Below are positions 1-10,178 of a stretch of DNA of 64,000 nucleotides, piece by piece. Source of the DNA: Aralia elata (lineage: Eukaryota; Streptophyta; Magnoliopsida; Apiales; Araliaceae); the NCBI GenBank assembly GCA_034770075.1, contig CM068385.1, positions 74,144,272 through 74,208,271 on the forward strand. The letters are read 5' to 3'. Numbering within the stretch: the stretch's first letter is position 1; every line of letters begins with the position of its first letter. The notes beneath the pieces are model-generated. The model was given only the letters and a program-made list of their open reading frames with translations, made no database searches and was not told the origin of the DNA. A program made the position numbers and the translations under genes.

Positions 1-260
1 AAATTTTGGATCATATGGATAGTTCCTGGTTTGATTTCAAAGGAATTGGCTGTTATGGCCGGCCTTGAGATACTTGATTGCAATTCATTGATCCTTGGCG
101 TAGCATAATCTCTCAATGCTTTTTGTGCTTCTCCCGCCATTGCTTGTGGTTGGTCTAGATTCTCTGGAGTAGTTTCAGCACACTTTCTTGACTGTTGAAC
201 CCTTTTCTCAGTGTTATCCACGAACGGCAATATGTCAGGATTCTTCGATCGAGTATGCAT
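1..260 (-). CDS. Athila/Tat-type gag, N-terminal part (runs off left edge)
   Basis: Reading the minus strand from an ATG at 260, an open frame continues for 86 codons to the window edge. An in-frame TAG lies two codons upstream, so this ATG is a natural start. The peptide contains LRDYATPRINELQSSISRPA followed by ITANSFEIKPGTIHMIQN, which I recognise as the start of the capsid (Gag) region of plant Athila/Tat Ty3-gypsy elements. Gag forms the cytoplasmic virus-like particle that packages element RNA. The frame lies downstream of a tRNA-Asp primer-binding site and LTR in the same orientation, the expected order. Only the N-terminus is visible, so whether the full gene is intact is unknown. No lesion is seen in this stretch. 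Confidence 0.8.
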   Translation of the reverse strand, partial: MHTRSKNPDILPFVDNTEKRVQQSRKCAETTPENLDQPQAMAGEAQKALRDYATPRINELQSSISRPAITANSFEIKPGTIHMIQN

Positions 261-385
261 ACACTACTCAAGAGTACCTATAACAATGTAAAATAATAAA
301 CAGAATTAAGATAAGAATAGATTTTTGTTTAACTAAAACCAGTCTAATTTAAACTGATGATGAAAGTTATAAACGCAATTACTAT
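261..385 (-). other. Leader between PBS and gag of the Athila-type element
   Basis: AT-rich, non-coding stretch between the primer-binding site and the gag ATG on the minus strand. Stops occur in all frames. No other signal is seen. Confidence 0.55.
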
Positions 386-403
386 TCCCCGGCAACGACG
401 CCA
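386..403 (-). other. Primer-binding site, tRNA-Asp type
   Basis: On the minus strand the 18 bases after the LTR and a 6-base spacer read TGGCGTCGTTGCCGGGGA. This is complementary to the 3' end of plant tRNA-Asp (TCCCCGGCAACGGCGCCA) with one mismatch. tRNA-Asp priming is typical of Athila/Tat elements. It fixes the element on the minus strand with its 5' LTR at 410-2111. Confidence 0.8.
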
Positions 404-1644
404 AAAACTTGTTGGGATATTTGTATGTATAACAAATATGACTCATACACGCAAGTGCACGTGATCCACAAGTAATATAAAGTAAGTAAAGTATCGATCC
501 CACGAGGAATAGAATTGCATTTACGACTACAAACACCGATTTTATAATTATTTCGGTCTCTTTAAACAATTGAGTACAATGATGAAATTGTCTAATGATT
601 ATTAAAGAAACAAATAAAACAAATTATGATTGTATAAATACAGATTTTATGAGTTTGGGATTATAATTTCACTTATTGCAAACTTAGATTTCCATGCTTC
701 CTATTGTTGCTAATTGATTATTATGGAATGTTGGTCGAGAACACGAATGTAACATATGACCACCTTTCGATGCACCATATTCATATCACACTAAATCCAC
801 AATTGATAGAATGAATGTGAACACCCTAGATGACTAACGCACTATATCTCTATGTGAATTTCAATCAAGAGGGTTGAAGTATAAGTTCTCAATTGGCCAC
901 ATATGGTGCTTCGGTATATTTCTATCCTAAGCACGAAACATAACTTCACGAGGAATGTAAAAATTATGAACATATGCTAGCATAATCAGATCTCAATTTA
1001 TATTTCCTTTCTCAATTCCATATAAATTATCACGGTAATTGGTGATCAAGCAATTAAATATTTAGTATAAATTATGCTAGACATTCATTTCATAACCAAC
1101 TAGCAATAATAAGGAAGCATTTCAATTTTTAGTAATGCAAAAGATTCATTATAATCCTAAGAATTAGGTTTAGTTCATAATGACAATAATAGAATTCATC
1201 ATACACAATTGGTTCATCATCATAATTACAGAATAGGAAAAATTAATCAAAAACAGAAAATAATAGAACTCCCTGCTTCGGTTCCTCTGTTTCTGCAACT
1301 TCTGATGATTTTTCAAGTTGTGTTGATTCTTGCTTTCTTGCTCCCAATCTTCAATTCAGCAACCATGTAGCTCCATTCTTCAGTTCCCAAGTGAATTTAA
1401 TGATCAGCAGAATTATTTCAATTTTAGAACTAAGAATGCAGTAAACTTGCTAATTTTCGTGTAGGAGAAGCTCCTCCTCAATTAAGTTCTCAGATCAATA
1501 TATTACATGCTCATTTTGTCTTCTTTTGACTTATTTTGATTCCCCACTGATAAAGCTTCATTCCACTAATTCCTTAAAATCTGGCATTGCATGATTTTTG
1601 GTAGTGCTGCTTCGCTGTCTAGAACGTGTCTGCATGGCCGGCTG

Positions 1645-1840
1645 GCGACAGGCGCAGCTGCGCTGGAATCCTTTGCAAAATGGGCGCAGCTGCGCTGAGG
1701 GCTTCAGCAGGAAAAAGGGAGGGCGCAGCTGTGCCGGCCTCAAGGCCAAGCTGGGCGCAGCCGCGCTGGCAGGTTCTGGGCGCAGGCCACGGGCACAGCT
1801 GCGTTGGCTTCTAAGCCAAATTAGGCGCAACTGCGCTGTT
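1645..1840. repeat. GC-rich cassette of GCGCAGCTGCGC palindromes in Athila-type LTR
   Basis: Six copies of a 12-bp palindrome GCGCAGCTGCGC or one- to three-base variants lie at 1652, 1684, 1723, 1755, 1793 and 1825, spaced about 32-40 bp apart. Two further inverted repeats (GGCCTCAAGGCC and TTGGCTTCTAAGCCAA) lie between copies. The flanks are AT-rich. Open frames across this block (90-92 codons on both strands) follow from GC richness and are not taken as genes. Confidence 0.8.
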
Positions 1841-2085
1841 TATCAGTCTGCTGCTGCACTGCTGTACTCAGTCTGATTCCTCGATTCACGCGCACTGTGC
1901 AAGCAACAATTATTCATTTAGCTCCCAAACAACAAATGCATCATGACTCGTGTCAAAATAACCAAAAACTGTGCAAAAGCCATAGAATGCAAATAGTGAA
2001 GCGATACCAAAAAGAAGAGAAAAATGCATGAAAACATACTCTGGAGCTACTAGTTAAGCAACAAATGAAGCAGAATAGTATCCAA

Positions 2086-2108
2086 TAAGTAGGTATGAAA
2101 CCTACTTA
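2086..2108. other. Perfect hairpin at LTR terminus
   Basis: TAAGTAGGT (2086-2094) and ACCTACTTA (2100-2108) are perfect 9-base inverted repeats with a 5-base loop, 3 bp from the LTR end. On the sense (minus) strand this is the start of the LTR. It could be an integrase-recognition feature or chance; function is not known to me. Confidence 0.6.
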
Positions 2109-2111
2109 TCA

Positions 2112-4655
2112 GACAGCTCGTCAACTCTTTCAACTTTAGCTCCAATGTTATTATGCAAGGGTGAACAATGATTTCCCAGCAAATACAACAACGACAATAA
2201 TAATAACATGCGAAATAATCAACGGATATTGAATAATCGAAGATTCAGCTTTTGAGTCAAGAATATATGACAAGATTCAAAAGAACGTCTGAGAGTCTTA
2301 AGACCACGAATTATGTCCCAGGTTATCAAGTATTTCTACTTTAAACCTTTAACAATCGTAAGACTATATGGACCTTACTTCTCGTACTTAGGGGGATCAA
2401 CCCTTTGTACTATGTATGTGCACAACATCTTAACGCTAACGCGTAAATAAAATCCTCTGTATAAGGGTTGTTCATATTAGTTTAACATCAGAGTCCGCAC
2501 CAAAGGAAGTTTGGTTTGGATTTACTTCAATAACGTTTTTAGAATTTAGAACGCTCATCAACTATGGACTAGTCGAATCAATAAGGGTTCGCTAGTCAAT
2601 CAAGGTTCAAAAGGTATAATTCGAGAATCAAAAACTAAATCTCACAAAAGGTACAATTGAATAAGTTCTGTATAACTGAAGCATTACAAAGAGGAAATTA
2701 AAACGTCTAATTGAATCCATAAAATTGAATGGAATAGAAATAATAACTTGCTCGAGTAAGTAATAGCATTATGAATCATATGTGATAAGAGAATTAAGTT
2801 CAGAAACTTGCGTGATTGAAATCAAGGTAGTATTAGGTAGCTTGCTTTCAACGAAATAATAGATCAAGGTAGAAATCTTGCGTAAATGTAAAAGTAAGGA
2901 TAAGATACTTGTCTCGTGCGTAGACTATAAATTTAAGACTCACGTTCTTTAATCAACCTATACATTCGGTTTATAAAGCAGTAACAATAATTAGTTACAG
3001 TATTATAAACACTTCAGGATTCATTCTCATCCAAGTTTTTATTTTAATAACTCAGTTGACACCGAACAATCAATGGGTATATGCTTATCACCCATCACAG
3101 TACCTTAACATTTATTTTATACATTAGCCTCAGCTTTAGATATGTCTACGATATCATAACATGATCACAAAGAAAGAATAAAATTTTTACCCTCGTCTTT
3201 TTACTCTTTTTTGTTTTTTTGTTCCACCGCCGGGGCGGTGGGTTTCTTCACAAAATCCTCACCGGGGCGAGCTTACCGCCGGGGCGGGAAATGTAATACA
3301 TTTCTACCGCCGGGGCGGGAAATGTAGTTCATTTCTACCGCCGAGGCAAGCCTGCCGTCGGGGCGCTACTTCTAGTACATTTCTACCGCTGGGGCGATGG
3401 ACCAAAACGTCAGTTCCTGCAGTTCGCGAAGAACACAGGAAAATGCCAAATTTGGCCAAAGTTTTCACAATTAACCAATTAAATTACTACCCATTCATCA
3501 TATATGTTATGAAATCAAAACCCAGTACATACACAGTGATTTTAACATCACAGACAATCTAAACAACCAATTAAAGGCTAAAAATTTAACTGTTCATACT
3601 CTGTATTTACATATTGATACAGTTAACGCAATTACTCACTGTGAATTCGTTTATTAACCAAATTAATCCGTTAAACTCTTGTTTTCTTCGTTTTTACATG
3701 CATAAACATGATTAGTCATCAATTTTAAGTTAAATAAACAATTTGAAGCATACAATTTGTACATAAGGGCCAGATATACAACTTTCATACTTTGTAACTT
3801 TTGAAAACTCAATTGAGCATAATTACATGGATTTAATCACTTTAAATCATGTCTACATGGTATCAAACATGTTATAATCATCTAATAACATACATATAAT
3901 CATATCATGCGTTAATCACCAAGTTAGTCTTTTACAGAAAACTCAAAACGTACAATCATGGAGAAATTAAAGAAGAACATAATCAGAGACTTTAATTTAA
4001 GGATTACCTTTGATAATATGCTAGATTATGCAAGATTATGACAAGATTTCTTCTCAATCCTCCAATTTCTCAAAATTCTCTCCTTTTTCTCTCAAGTTTT
4101 CTCTCTGGCTTGATTTTAGAAACTGATGAAGTAAGGCACATAATAAAGAACTGACGCAACATGAATGTCAGTTAATCCCATAATGGGTTAACTGGCTTCA
4201 ACTCCCCTTAGGGCTTTGTTTGGTTAGCACACTTATTCCTCCTTTCTAGTTTATTTTAATAACTTACTTATTATATAGTTTAATGTCACATATTAATCAA
4301 TTAAATAATCTCATTTAAATCGATTAAATAAAATAAAATAATACCACATTAAATCACATAAATAAAATTCTCATTTATTAAATATGATAAATTATTAAAT
4401 CTCTAATTAATATTGAATTAATTAGAAATAACATTATACTTGTTTAAATAATGCATTTAATCGAATAAATTCAATTAAACACATACTTTAAATATAAAAA
4501 TTCTTCGTATCAATTTTACTAATGTAACACATATAATTAAATTAATCTACCACAAATTCATCAATTAATCAATTAATTCAACAATCAAATCATCGAAAAA
4601 TATTTATTCAATCAATAAATATTCAAATTAAGTTACAAGATTCTCGTTTGTCACA
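2112..4655 (-). repeat. Gypsy LTR L1, truncated on the left by the Athila insertion
   Basis: This is co-linear with the LTR at 17061-19216 from about 17357 onward: the GCAAGGGTGA box, the promoter-like block, AACTTGC subrepeats, and a CT-rich tract near 4050-4110. It also keeps about 1 kb that the LTR2/LTR3 copies lack, including a GC cassette at 3225-3397. It ends TTCTCGTTTGTCACA at 4655, a terminus matching the TTCTCGTTCGTTACA ends of LTR2 and LTR3. The next bases (ACTTC) begin a second related LTR inside its own sequence, so L1 was inserted into L2. Its left end is beyond the Athila element, off-window. The 78-codon ORF-like stretches here are chance. Confidence 0.7.
3225..3397. repeat. 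GC cassette of CCGCCGGGGCGG palindromes in L1
   Basis: Six to seven modules are seen. The first, at 3225-3240, is a perfect 16-base hairpin (CACCGCC-GG-GGCGGTG). Others are at about 3268, 3275, 3306, 3337, 3351 and 3385, several preceded by the same TACATTTCT or TTCATTTCT spacer. Later copies show C-to-T and G-to-A decay. The same spacer precedes a different palindrome (CTCGCCGGGGCGAG) in solo1. Confidence 0.75.
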
Positions 4656-5787
4656 ACTTCTGCTTCATCACTTGTTCATCTTGCCTTTGCCCTTGCTCGT
4701 AGATGGCTCGTCGGGCTTCTCATTCTTAGCTGCAATATTTTATGCAAGGGTGAGCAAACAATTGCTCACAAGTATAACAACAATAATAATAGTGTTTAAA
4801 TAATCCAACGAACTAGATTTCAACTGAAAGGACAATCTTCTCGGAACTCAATCATCAATAATTTAAAGAACTGAAAACTTAAAAGAAAACTCGGCTTTTG
4901 ATTTAAGTCTGGAAAACAAGTATATCTGAGGGTCACAAGACCATGAACTATGTCCTTAGGTTAACTAGTATCTCTACTGTAACTTTTAACAGTATGATAG
5001 ACTATAGGACTACCGTCTCGTACTCTGGGGGATCAACCCTTTGTACAATGTATTGTATCCCCTATAACAGGGTTGTTCATCTCATCATTGACATTAGAGT
5101 CTGCACTAAAGGAAGTTTGGTTTGGATTAACTTCGAAGAAATTTCCAAGTCTTTAGAACGTTCATCAACTATGGACTAGTCAAATCAAAAAGGGTTCGCT
5201 AGTTATTAACGAGTTTAATACAACAATATAAGATTGTACAACAATATCTATTGATCAAGAATTGAACAACAGTGAATCATAACCGAATAAACATTTTATA
5301 TCGAGATAGTGTCTTCAAAAGTATTAGGACCTTGTTTAGAGGTTGTCAACTTTGAACAAACCTAGGAAAAACTTCATTTGAAACAAAGAAGCAAGCTTTG
5401 AGAACTTGTACAATATAGAAATTAAGTTTAGAACTTGCATTCAACGAATATAGAGTGAATAGGATTAGGAAACTTGCTCAATTTAAAAGTAGGGTTAAGA
5501 AACTTTCCTCGTGCGGTTGCTACACAATTATATTTTTCGCTCTTCGAGCTCCTACATATATATCACATAGGGTTTAGCATCCCAGTTTACGTGGATAACA
5601 ACTTAACATCTTTCATTACTTACTAATTTGTAACTTATTCTTGCCATCTATGTGATTACAATATATTTTCAAGTCCTATAACATGCATTACACTTTACTA
5701 TAATCATTCAATGAGATTATAACAATATACCAAAGATCCTATACTTAAATACTCATTACTGGTCAGACTGCACAGCAGCGCAGCTGC
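4656..5787 (-). repeat. Gypsy LTR L2, left part (interrupted by copia A)
   Basis: It starts inside an LTR related to 17061-19216 (CTTCATCACTTGTTCATC..., like 17322), just after L1. It contains the TATGCAAGGGTGAGCA box at 4741, the GGGTTGTTCAT promoter-like block, and AACTTGC subrepeats at 5340-5520. It stops at 5787 inside a GCGCAGCTGC module, where copia A begins, and resumes at 15054. The 78-codon frame at 4943-5179 is within LTR sequence and is not considered a gene. Confidence 0.7.
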
Positions 5788-7608
5788 TGAAAGTAGTATG
5801 CACACAAACCAATCATATTTGATATGATGTAGCATATACTTTGTAATCTTATTCATTTATTAATAAAAGAATTCATTTTCTTAAAAGAAATTTTACATTA
5901 TCTACATGGTGCTGTTATATTAAATGTGATAAACCCATAGTTTTGAACAATGCTTTTAGAATCATGATGGTGATCATGCTAATGAGATCTAAATTCAAGA
6001 TAGCTCATAAACTAAAACCGTTTCTAATCGTTGGATTATTAAAAAGGGGATTAGTGAATCCGGATAGATTAGTACATATGTTGTTTGTTCTTAGGAAGAG
6101 GATGATTGATCTCAAAATCATTTGTGTGGAGACACTAAAGCAAGTATGTAGATGCTTATTGGAGAATAAGTACACTGAACGTGGCTCGCTAAACAATACC
6201 TAATGGAGTTTTACTCGGCTGTCAATAAGAATTCCTCTAGTAATAGTAGTACAAGTGATCCTTAGACTTGAGATCATCATAGTATCTTGTGTATGATGAG
6301 TTATACTTTGACATGTCCCTTAAGACCTTTAGGGTATATCAAAGGGTATGATTGGGTATAATAAGTTGTACATGGAGATAGGTGAATGATCAATAAAGAA
6401 TCTACCACGTCTAGTAAAAGATGTGAATGTCCTATGTGATTCGATAAATACAACTCAATAGTCCTTGGCCAAGGCAGAATGAAATTAGAAAGGAGTTTCT
6501 AATTTGCATTATTTAGAGTTGTGCATTTGGGAATCGAAATATATATAATTAAATAAAATAAGACTTGACAGTAATTCCATGTCTTATATTTAATTGGGAC
6601 ATTGTATGGTAGAAGGATTTAATTGTACGGTAACTATGCACTGAAAGGTTCTTTTATGATTAATGTTGAAATCTATATTATCTGGAAAGTCGTTGATCGC
6701 TAAGGAGGCTTACCCTTATTGTATAATAAATATTATTTATTTAAATGAATTAAATAGTTTAATTTATTTATTTAAATAATATTAAAATTGTTCTAATTGA
6801 TTTATTCACAACCGGTTTAATATGGAGAACCTAAAGGGTCACACCGCAAAAGAAAAATATTTATTTAAGAAGTAAATAGCATAATTGTAATAATAAGTTA
6901 AGTGTATTTAATTTAGTCTATGGGGATAGAATAAATTAAATAGCTTAATATTTATTATTTAATATTTTAGAAATATTAAATATAAATTAATAAGAGGAGT
7001 CTTATTATTATTATTACTATTATTATTATTATTTAATTCCTAATAGGGATTGGGAATTAATTAATAGAAGTACTCTCTCATGAATTCCTAATTGGATTAG
7101 GAGCATAAATAATTAAAGGAGTTTAATTATAATAGAAACCCTAATCCTAAATAGTTTAGGGAAGGGTTTTCCTACATCTATAAATAAGAGAAGTCTTATC
7201 ATAGATTAGGGTTACACATTCTTGCATTAGATTGTGGAGAGTACTTATAATTTCTATAGATATAGAAACTAGGGTTTTGCCAACACCCAACTTCTTGAAT
7301 ACCTATTCTTCCTTGGTGGATTACCTCTAGAGGCCAAACACTTGGGTGGCTAACGTTGATCAAAGGAAGGAATCTCATCAGTGGAATTCGAGGAGAACAC
7401 GAAGGACTAGGAGTTGAACTTGTACCCGAGGAAGCTTTGATCTACGAGGGTATAATTCTTATTCTCTTTCTCTTTCGTTTAATTAATAATTGAACACAAG
7501 GATAGATCATGGTGATGGTTTGTATTAAAATTTTAAAATCCGTTTTATCACGCTTCTGCCCTATTTGTGTAATTTGATTGCATGCTTGCGTAATATACAA
7601 ACCTGACA
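5788..7608 (+). repeat. 5' LTR of copia A
   Basis: 1821 bp, TG...CA, near-identical to 13232-15053 and closely related to the LTRs of copia B and C. It contains a TATA box (7179-7186), telomere-like AAACCCTAA motifs, and an AT-rich stretch with a short TTA repeat at 7009-7035. The 86-codon frame at 5943-6203 is repeated in the 3' LTR, but C-type copies have a stop after about 10 codons of the aligned frame, so I do not regard it as a gene. Confidence 0.88.
7136..7213 (+). promoter_or_regulatory. Copia LTR promoter: telo-box, TATA box, telo-like TTAGGGTT
   Basis: AAACCCTAA (7136-7144) lies about 35 bp upstream of TATAAATA (7179-7186), and TTAGGGTT (7206-7213) lies about 27 bp downstream of the TATA start, near the expected transcription start. 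The TATA box recurs at the same place in the other copies (14624, 39697, 52032, 59506). AAACCCTAA-type telo-boxes are known plant promoter elements bound by telobox factors. That they act here is inference. Confidence 0.6.
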
Positions 7609-7609
7609 G

Positions 7610-7621
7610 TGGTATCAGAGC
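7610..7621 (+). other. PBS of copia A (tRNA-iMet)
   Basis: TGGTATCAGAGC begins one base after the LTR end. It is the standard plant initiator-methionine tRNA complement used by most copia elements. It confirms plus-strand orientation. Confidence 0.9.
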
Positions 7622-7711
7622 TTAACCTTGTGCTAATTATCGATTATTATTCCATGTATGTATGGGTATGCAATTGGATCGATTTTCTGGGCAAAGAAAA
7701 AAAATTTCGAA

Positions 7712-7855
7712 CTCTGCTACGCGGCGCGGGCACGCCGCTTCCAGTTCATTCTGGAGCGCGGCTGCGCCCGAACCCAGAAACTGTTTCTGGGGGTGCAGCG
7801 CGGCCGCACCGCTCCTAGTTCAATTTGGAGCGCAACCGCGTCGGTCTGCAGAATT
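7712..7855 (+). repeat. GC cassette in copia A leader (decayed GCGCGGCCGCGC modules)
   Basis: Four GC-rich modules lie about 90 bp after the PBS. They align one to one with the four modules of copia B (59986-60103), where two or three are perfect 12-bp palindromes. In A most differ by C/T or G/A changes, as expected from deamination of methylated CpG. The spacers (CCAGTTCATTCTGGAG, GAACCCAGAAA) are shared with B. Overlapping frames of 66-70 codons are products of the GC content. Confidence 0.8.
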
Positions 7856-7864
7856 TGAAATTTT

Positions 7865-8345
7865 TTTATTTTGATTTTATTTATTTTCAATTAAGATAAA
7901 AAGTTTATTTTGAATTGGAATATGATTAAAATTAAAAGTTTTATTTTAACTTGGAATTGGATTCCATGTTAACTAGAATAAAAGAGTTTATTCTTTTTGG
8001 AATAGGATTCCATGTTTCCTAGAATAAAGGAGTTTATTCACATATGGAATAGAATTTCATGTTTTCTTAAAAATAAAGATGTTTATTTTGATAAGGAATA
8101 TGATTCAACATATTTTATTTTTTCAGTAATTTTAAGTTAAAATAAAGGAGTTTATTTTGAACTTGAAATTGAATTCCATGTTAATTAAAATAAAGGAGTT
8201 TATTTTGATTTGGAATTTGATTAAAAATAAAGGAGTTTATTTTTATTGAAAATTGGATAAAATAAAATAAAGAAGTTTATTATGATTTAAATTTTGATTA
8301 AAATAAAGGAGTTTATTTTTGTTTCAAAATTGGATTTCTAGTAAA
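7865..8345 (+). repeat. Degenerate AT-rich repeats in copia A leader
   Basis: Roughly ten irregular copies of a 35-45-bp unit with core AATAAAGGAGTTTATTTT and GATTTGGAATTTGATTAAA. The same repeat family occurs in C (52580-52850) and B (60140-60600) with different copy numbers. It is non-coding and its function is unknown. Confidence 0.6.
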
Positions 8346-9086
8346 CTTTTAATTGCCCATTAAATGATATCAAAACATATATAGAATGGTTTATTATTAT
8401 TCATGAGATGAATGTTATTTATTGATGCATATGGAGATATGTATGATAATAAATAGGGATTGATTATGAACTATTGACCAATATGTGATTGGATTTATTT
8501 TAGAGGATGCTTGAATGTATGAGTTTTTATAAATGGGGTCTGCGTACCTCGTCTTCTCTAATTTTTCTTAATGTAAATTCTATCTCCCTCCTATGTACTT
8601 CCCCTTGACTGCTGATCAAAGTTTTCTATCTATTGTAAATAGTTTATGTAATAGGACTAGTTAGAATTATATTTTGAAGAATTGGAGACAAAGGAGCAAG
8701 GAGCGCTTGAAGACCCGTTTGTAATGGAGTCCGGGTTTAAATGTAATAGTTATATTTAAATTTAATTCTTGCACCCTAGGTTTGACCTTTTGGTTCACTT
8801 GGTGGCTCTAGTGAACCAATCTAGAATAAAAGTCCATAATCAATCCGGGTAGAATATAATATTCTATATGTGGATGCTTACTATATATATATATATTATA
8901 TATTATCCAACATGCTTCGCATGTCAAATAATATGACGCGTATTTTATATATATATGTGAATGCACGCTAAACAAGATGAGACTAATAGTAATAAACCCC
9001 TCAAAGAAAATCATATTAAGTCCTAAGCGTTCAAAGATATTCAGAATATCGAACGTCGCCTTCTAGCATGGTAAAGCAATAGAGTA
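8346..9086 (+). other. Copia A leader, middle part, with two hairpins
   Basis: This leader region is conserved in C (52920-53660) and B (60615-61360). It has no credible ORF. Two inverted repeats stand out: ACATGC-TTC-GCATGT at 8910-8924 and a longer stem at 9028-9056. Both recur in C (53485, 53600) and B (61160 partly, 61300). A TA microsatellite at about 8881-8896 precedes the first. Confidence 0.5.
9028..9056 (+). other. Leader stem-loop of copia A
   Basis: CGTTC, AAA bulge, GATATT, loop CAG, AATATC, GAACG form an 11-bp stem with one bulge. The copies at 53600-53632 and 61300-61332 keep the stem but have loop TGG. Stem conservation with a changed loop suggests an RNA structure in the packaged leader; that is inference. 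Confidence 0.55.
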
Positions 9087-9406
9087 TTAAATATTTAACA
9101 TGAGTTTGTTGTGCACACACAAGGCGAGTATTAAATATTTAAGATGTTGTTTTATCACATTTGATGCTTATTAAGGAATTGAACATTACTGCTTTGTTGT
9201 GCACACACAAGGGCAGTATTTTTCTTTTCACATATATGGAAGTGCTAGGTTGGACTTAACTTAGATTGTTTTAGTTCAGATGTGCACACACTTGACCATT
9301 ATAATATAAGAGGCAAAATGCAAGGAGTTACATAGTGATGTAATTGACAATACTTGTCTACCTATTTATTTATATATAGTTTGTTATGCACACACAAGGC
9401 TATATA
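9087..9406 (+). other. Four-hairpin array in copia A leader (loop CACA)
   Basis: Four inverted repeats TTGTG-CACA-CACAA (or close variants) start at 9109, 9197, 9280 and 9384, spaced 88, 83 and 104 bp apart. Three have TTTG on the 5' side and GG on the 3' side of the apical stem, then an outer stem: TTAAATATTTAA on both sides of hairpin 1, ACTGC/GCAGT for hairpin 2, TATATAG/CTATATA for hairpin 4. Hairpin 3 is a variant, ATGTG-CACA-CACTTG. All four loops are CACA. In C the loop is TCAC and in B it is TCA. Confidence 0.75.
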
Positions 9407-9595
9407 CATTTGAAATGGGATCCTTATTCTTACTAGAAAATTTTTAATTAGATTTGCCGAACTATATATTGAGGGTAATATAGTTTGATGAAAAAGTGAG
9501 AGATACCAATTTAAAATAAAGACCTAATTTATTTTTGTAATTAATTAAATGAATGTATGCTAAAATGTTGACTATTTCACATGCAGAATTTAAAA

Positions 9596-10178
9596 ATGTC
9601 AAACTCACTATCACTGCGTAACATACTTGATGCTAACAAACTGACCGGACCGAATTACACGGACTGGTTAAGGAATCTGAGAATAGTTCTCAAGGCTGAA
9701 AAGCTATCTTATATCCTTAATACGCCTATTCCTGCAATGGTTGCAGACAATGCCTCTGAGGAAGAGATTGCTACTTTTAAAAAGTGGCAAGATGATGCAC
9801 AGTTGGCTCAATGCATCATGCTCGCATCCATGAGTAACGAGCTTCAATGTTAGCATGAAACTATGGATGCTCCTACTAAACTCTGACACCTTCAAGGAGT
9901 TGAATGGTGAGGAAAGTAGGACTGCTAGATATTAGATATCTAAGGAGCTCTTCCAATCTAGAATGACCGATGGCACTATAGTACAGACTCATGTCCTTAA
10001 AATGATCAATTTGATTGAACAATTAGGACAACAAGGTTTTGTCATGGATGGAAAGTTAATCCAAGATTTGATCTTGCAATTACTTCCAGACTCTTTCTCA
10101 CAATTTGTTGTGAATTTCCACGTGAACAAGCTATATGTCAACCTGTCTGAGTTGCTTAAACACGTTGAACAACTGTAA
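9596..10178 (+). pseudogene. Copia A gag remnant
   Basis: From ATG at 9596 the translation starts MSNSLSLRNILDANKLTGPN and matches the gag of copia C (54169 on), with LAQCIMLASMSNEL preserved. The frame is broken by TAG at 9851 (QRQ region) and by small indels around 9880-9950, then resumes at 9963 as MTDGTIVQTHVLKMINLIEQ to about 10178. A zinc-knuckle remnant lies near 10345-10390 with the W and one C lost. It is homologous to capsid and cannot give a full Gag. The lesions are shared with copia B. Confidence 0.8.

Larger units (their letters stand above)
410..2111 (-). repeat. 5' LTR of Athila/Tat-type element
   Basis: The LTR is bounded by TG at 410 and CA at 2111 and is 1702 bp long. The left boundary is set by the adjacent PBS. 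The right boundary is set by the abrupt return of gypsy LTR sequence (CAACTTTAGCT..., like 17380) at 2112. On the minus strand it begins TGATAAGTAGGTTTCATACC and ends AATATCCCAACA. It contains a GC-rich palindromic cassette (1645-1840) in otherwise AT-rich DNA. The partner LTR lies outside the window, so age and TSD cannot be judged. Confidence 0.75.

Noticed and set aside
386..403. Possible tRNA-Asp gene fragment
   Set aside because: Only the 18-base 3' complement is present, at the position of a primer-binding site next to an LTR.
1558..1876. 90-92-codon ORFs on both strands in the Athila LTR
   Set aside because: They overlap the GC palindrome cassette on both strands. The open frames follow from the absence of AT-rich stop codons in GC-rich DNA.
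5943..6203. 86-codon ORF in the copia A 5' LTR, repeated at 13387-13647
   Set aside because: It lies in U3 of the LTR. The related copies at 38400, 50800 and 58280 have a TAG early in the same frame, and no protein family is recognised.
7009..7035. Short TTA runs in the copia LTRs as possible regulatory repeats
   Set aside because: Length varies freely among copies as expected of a microsatellite.
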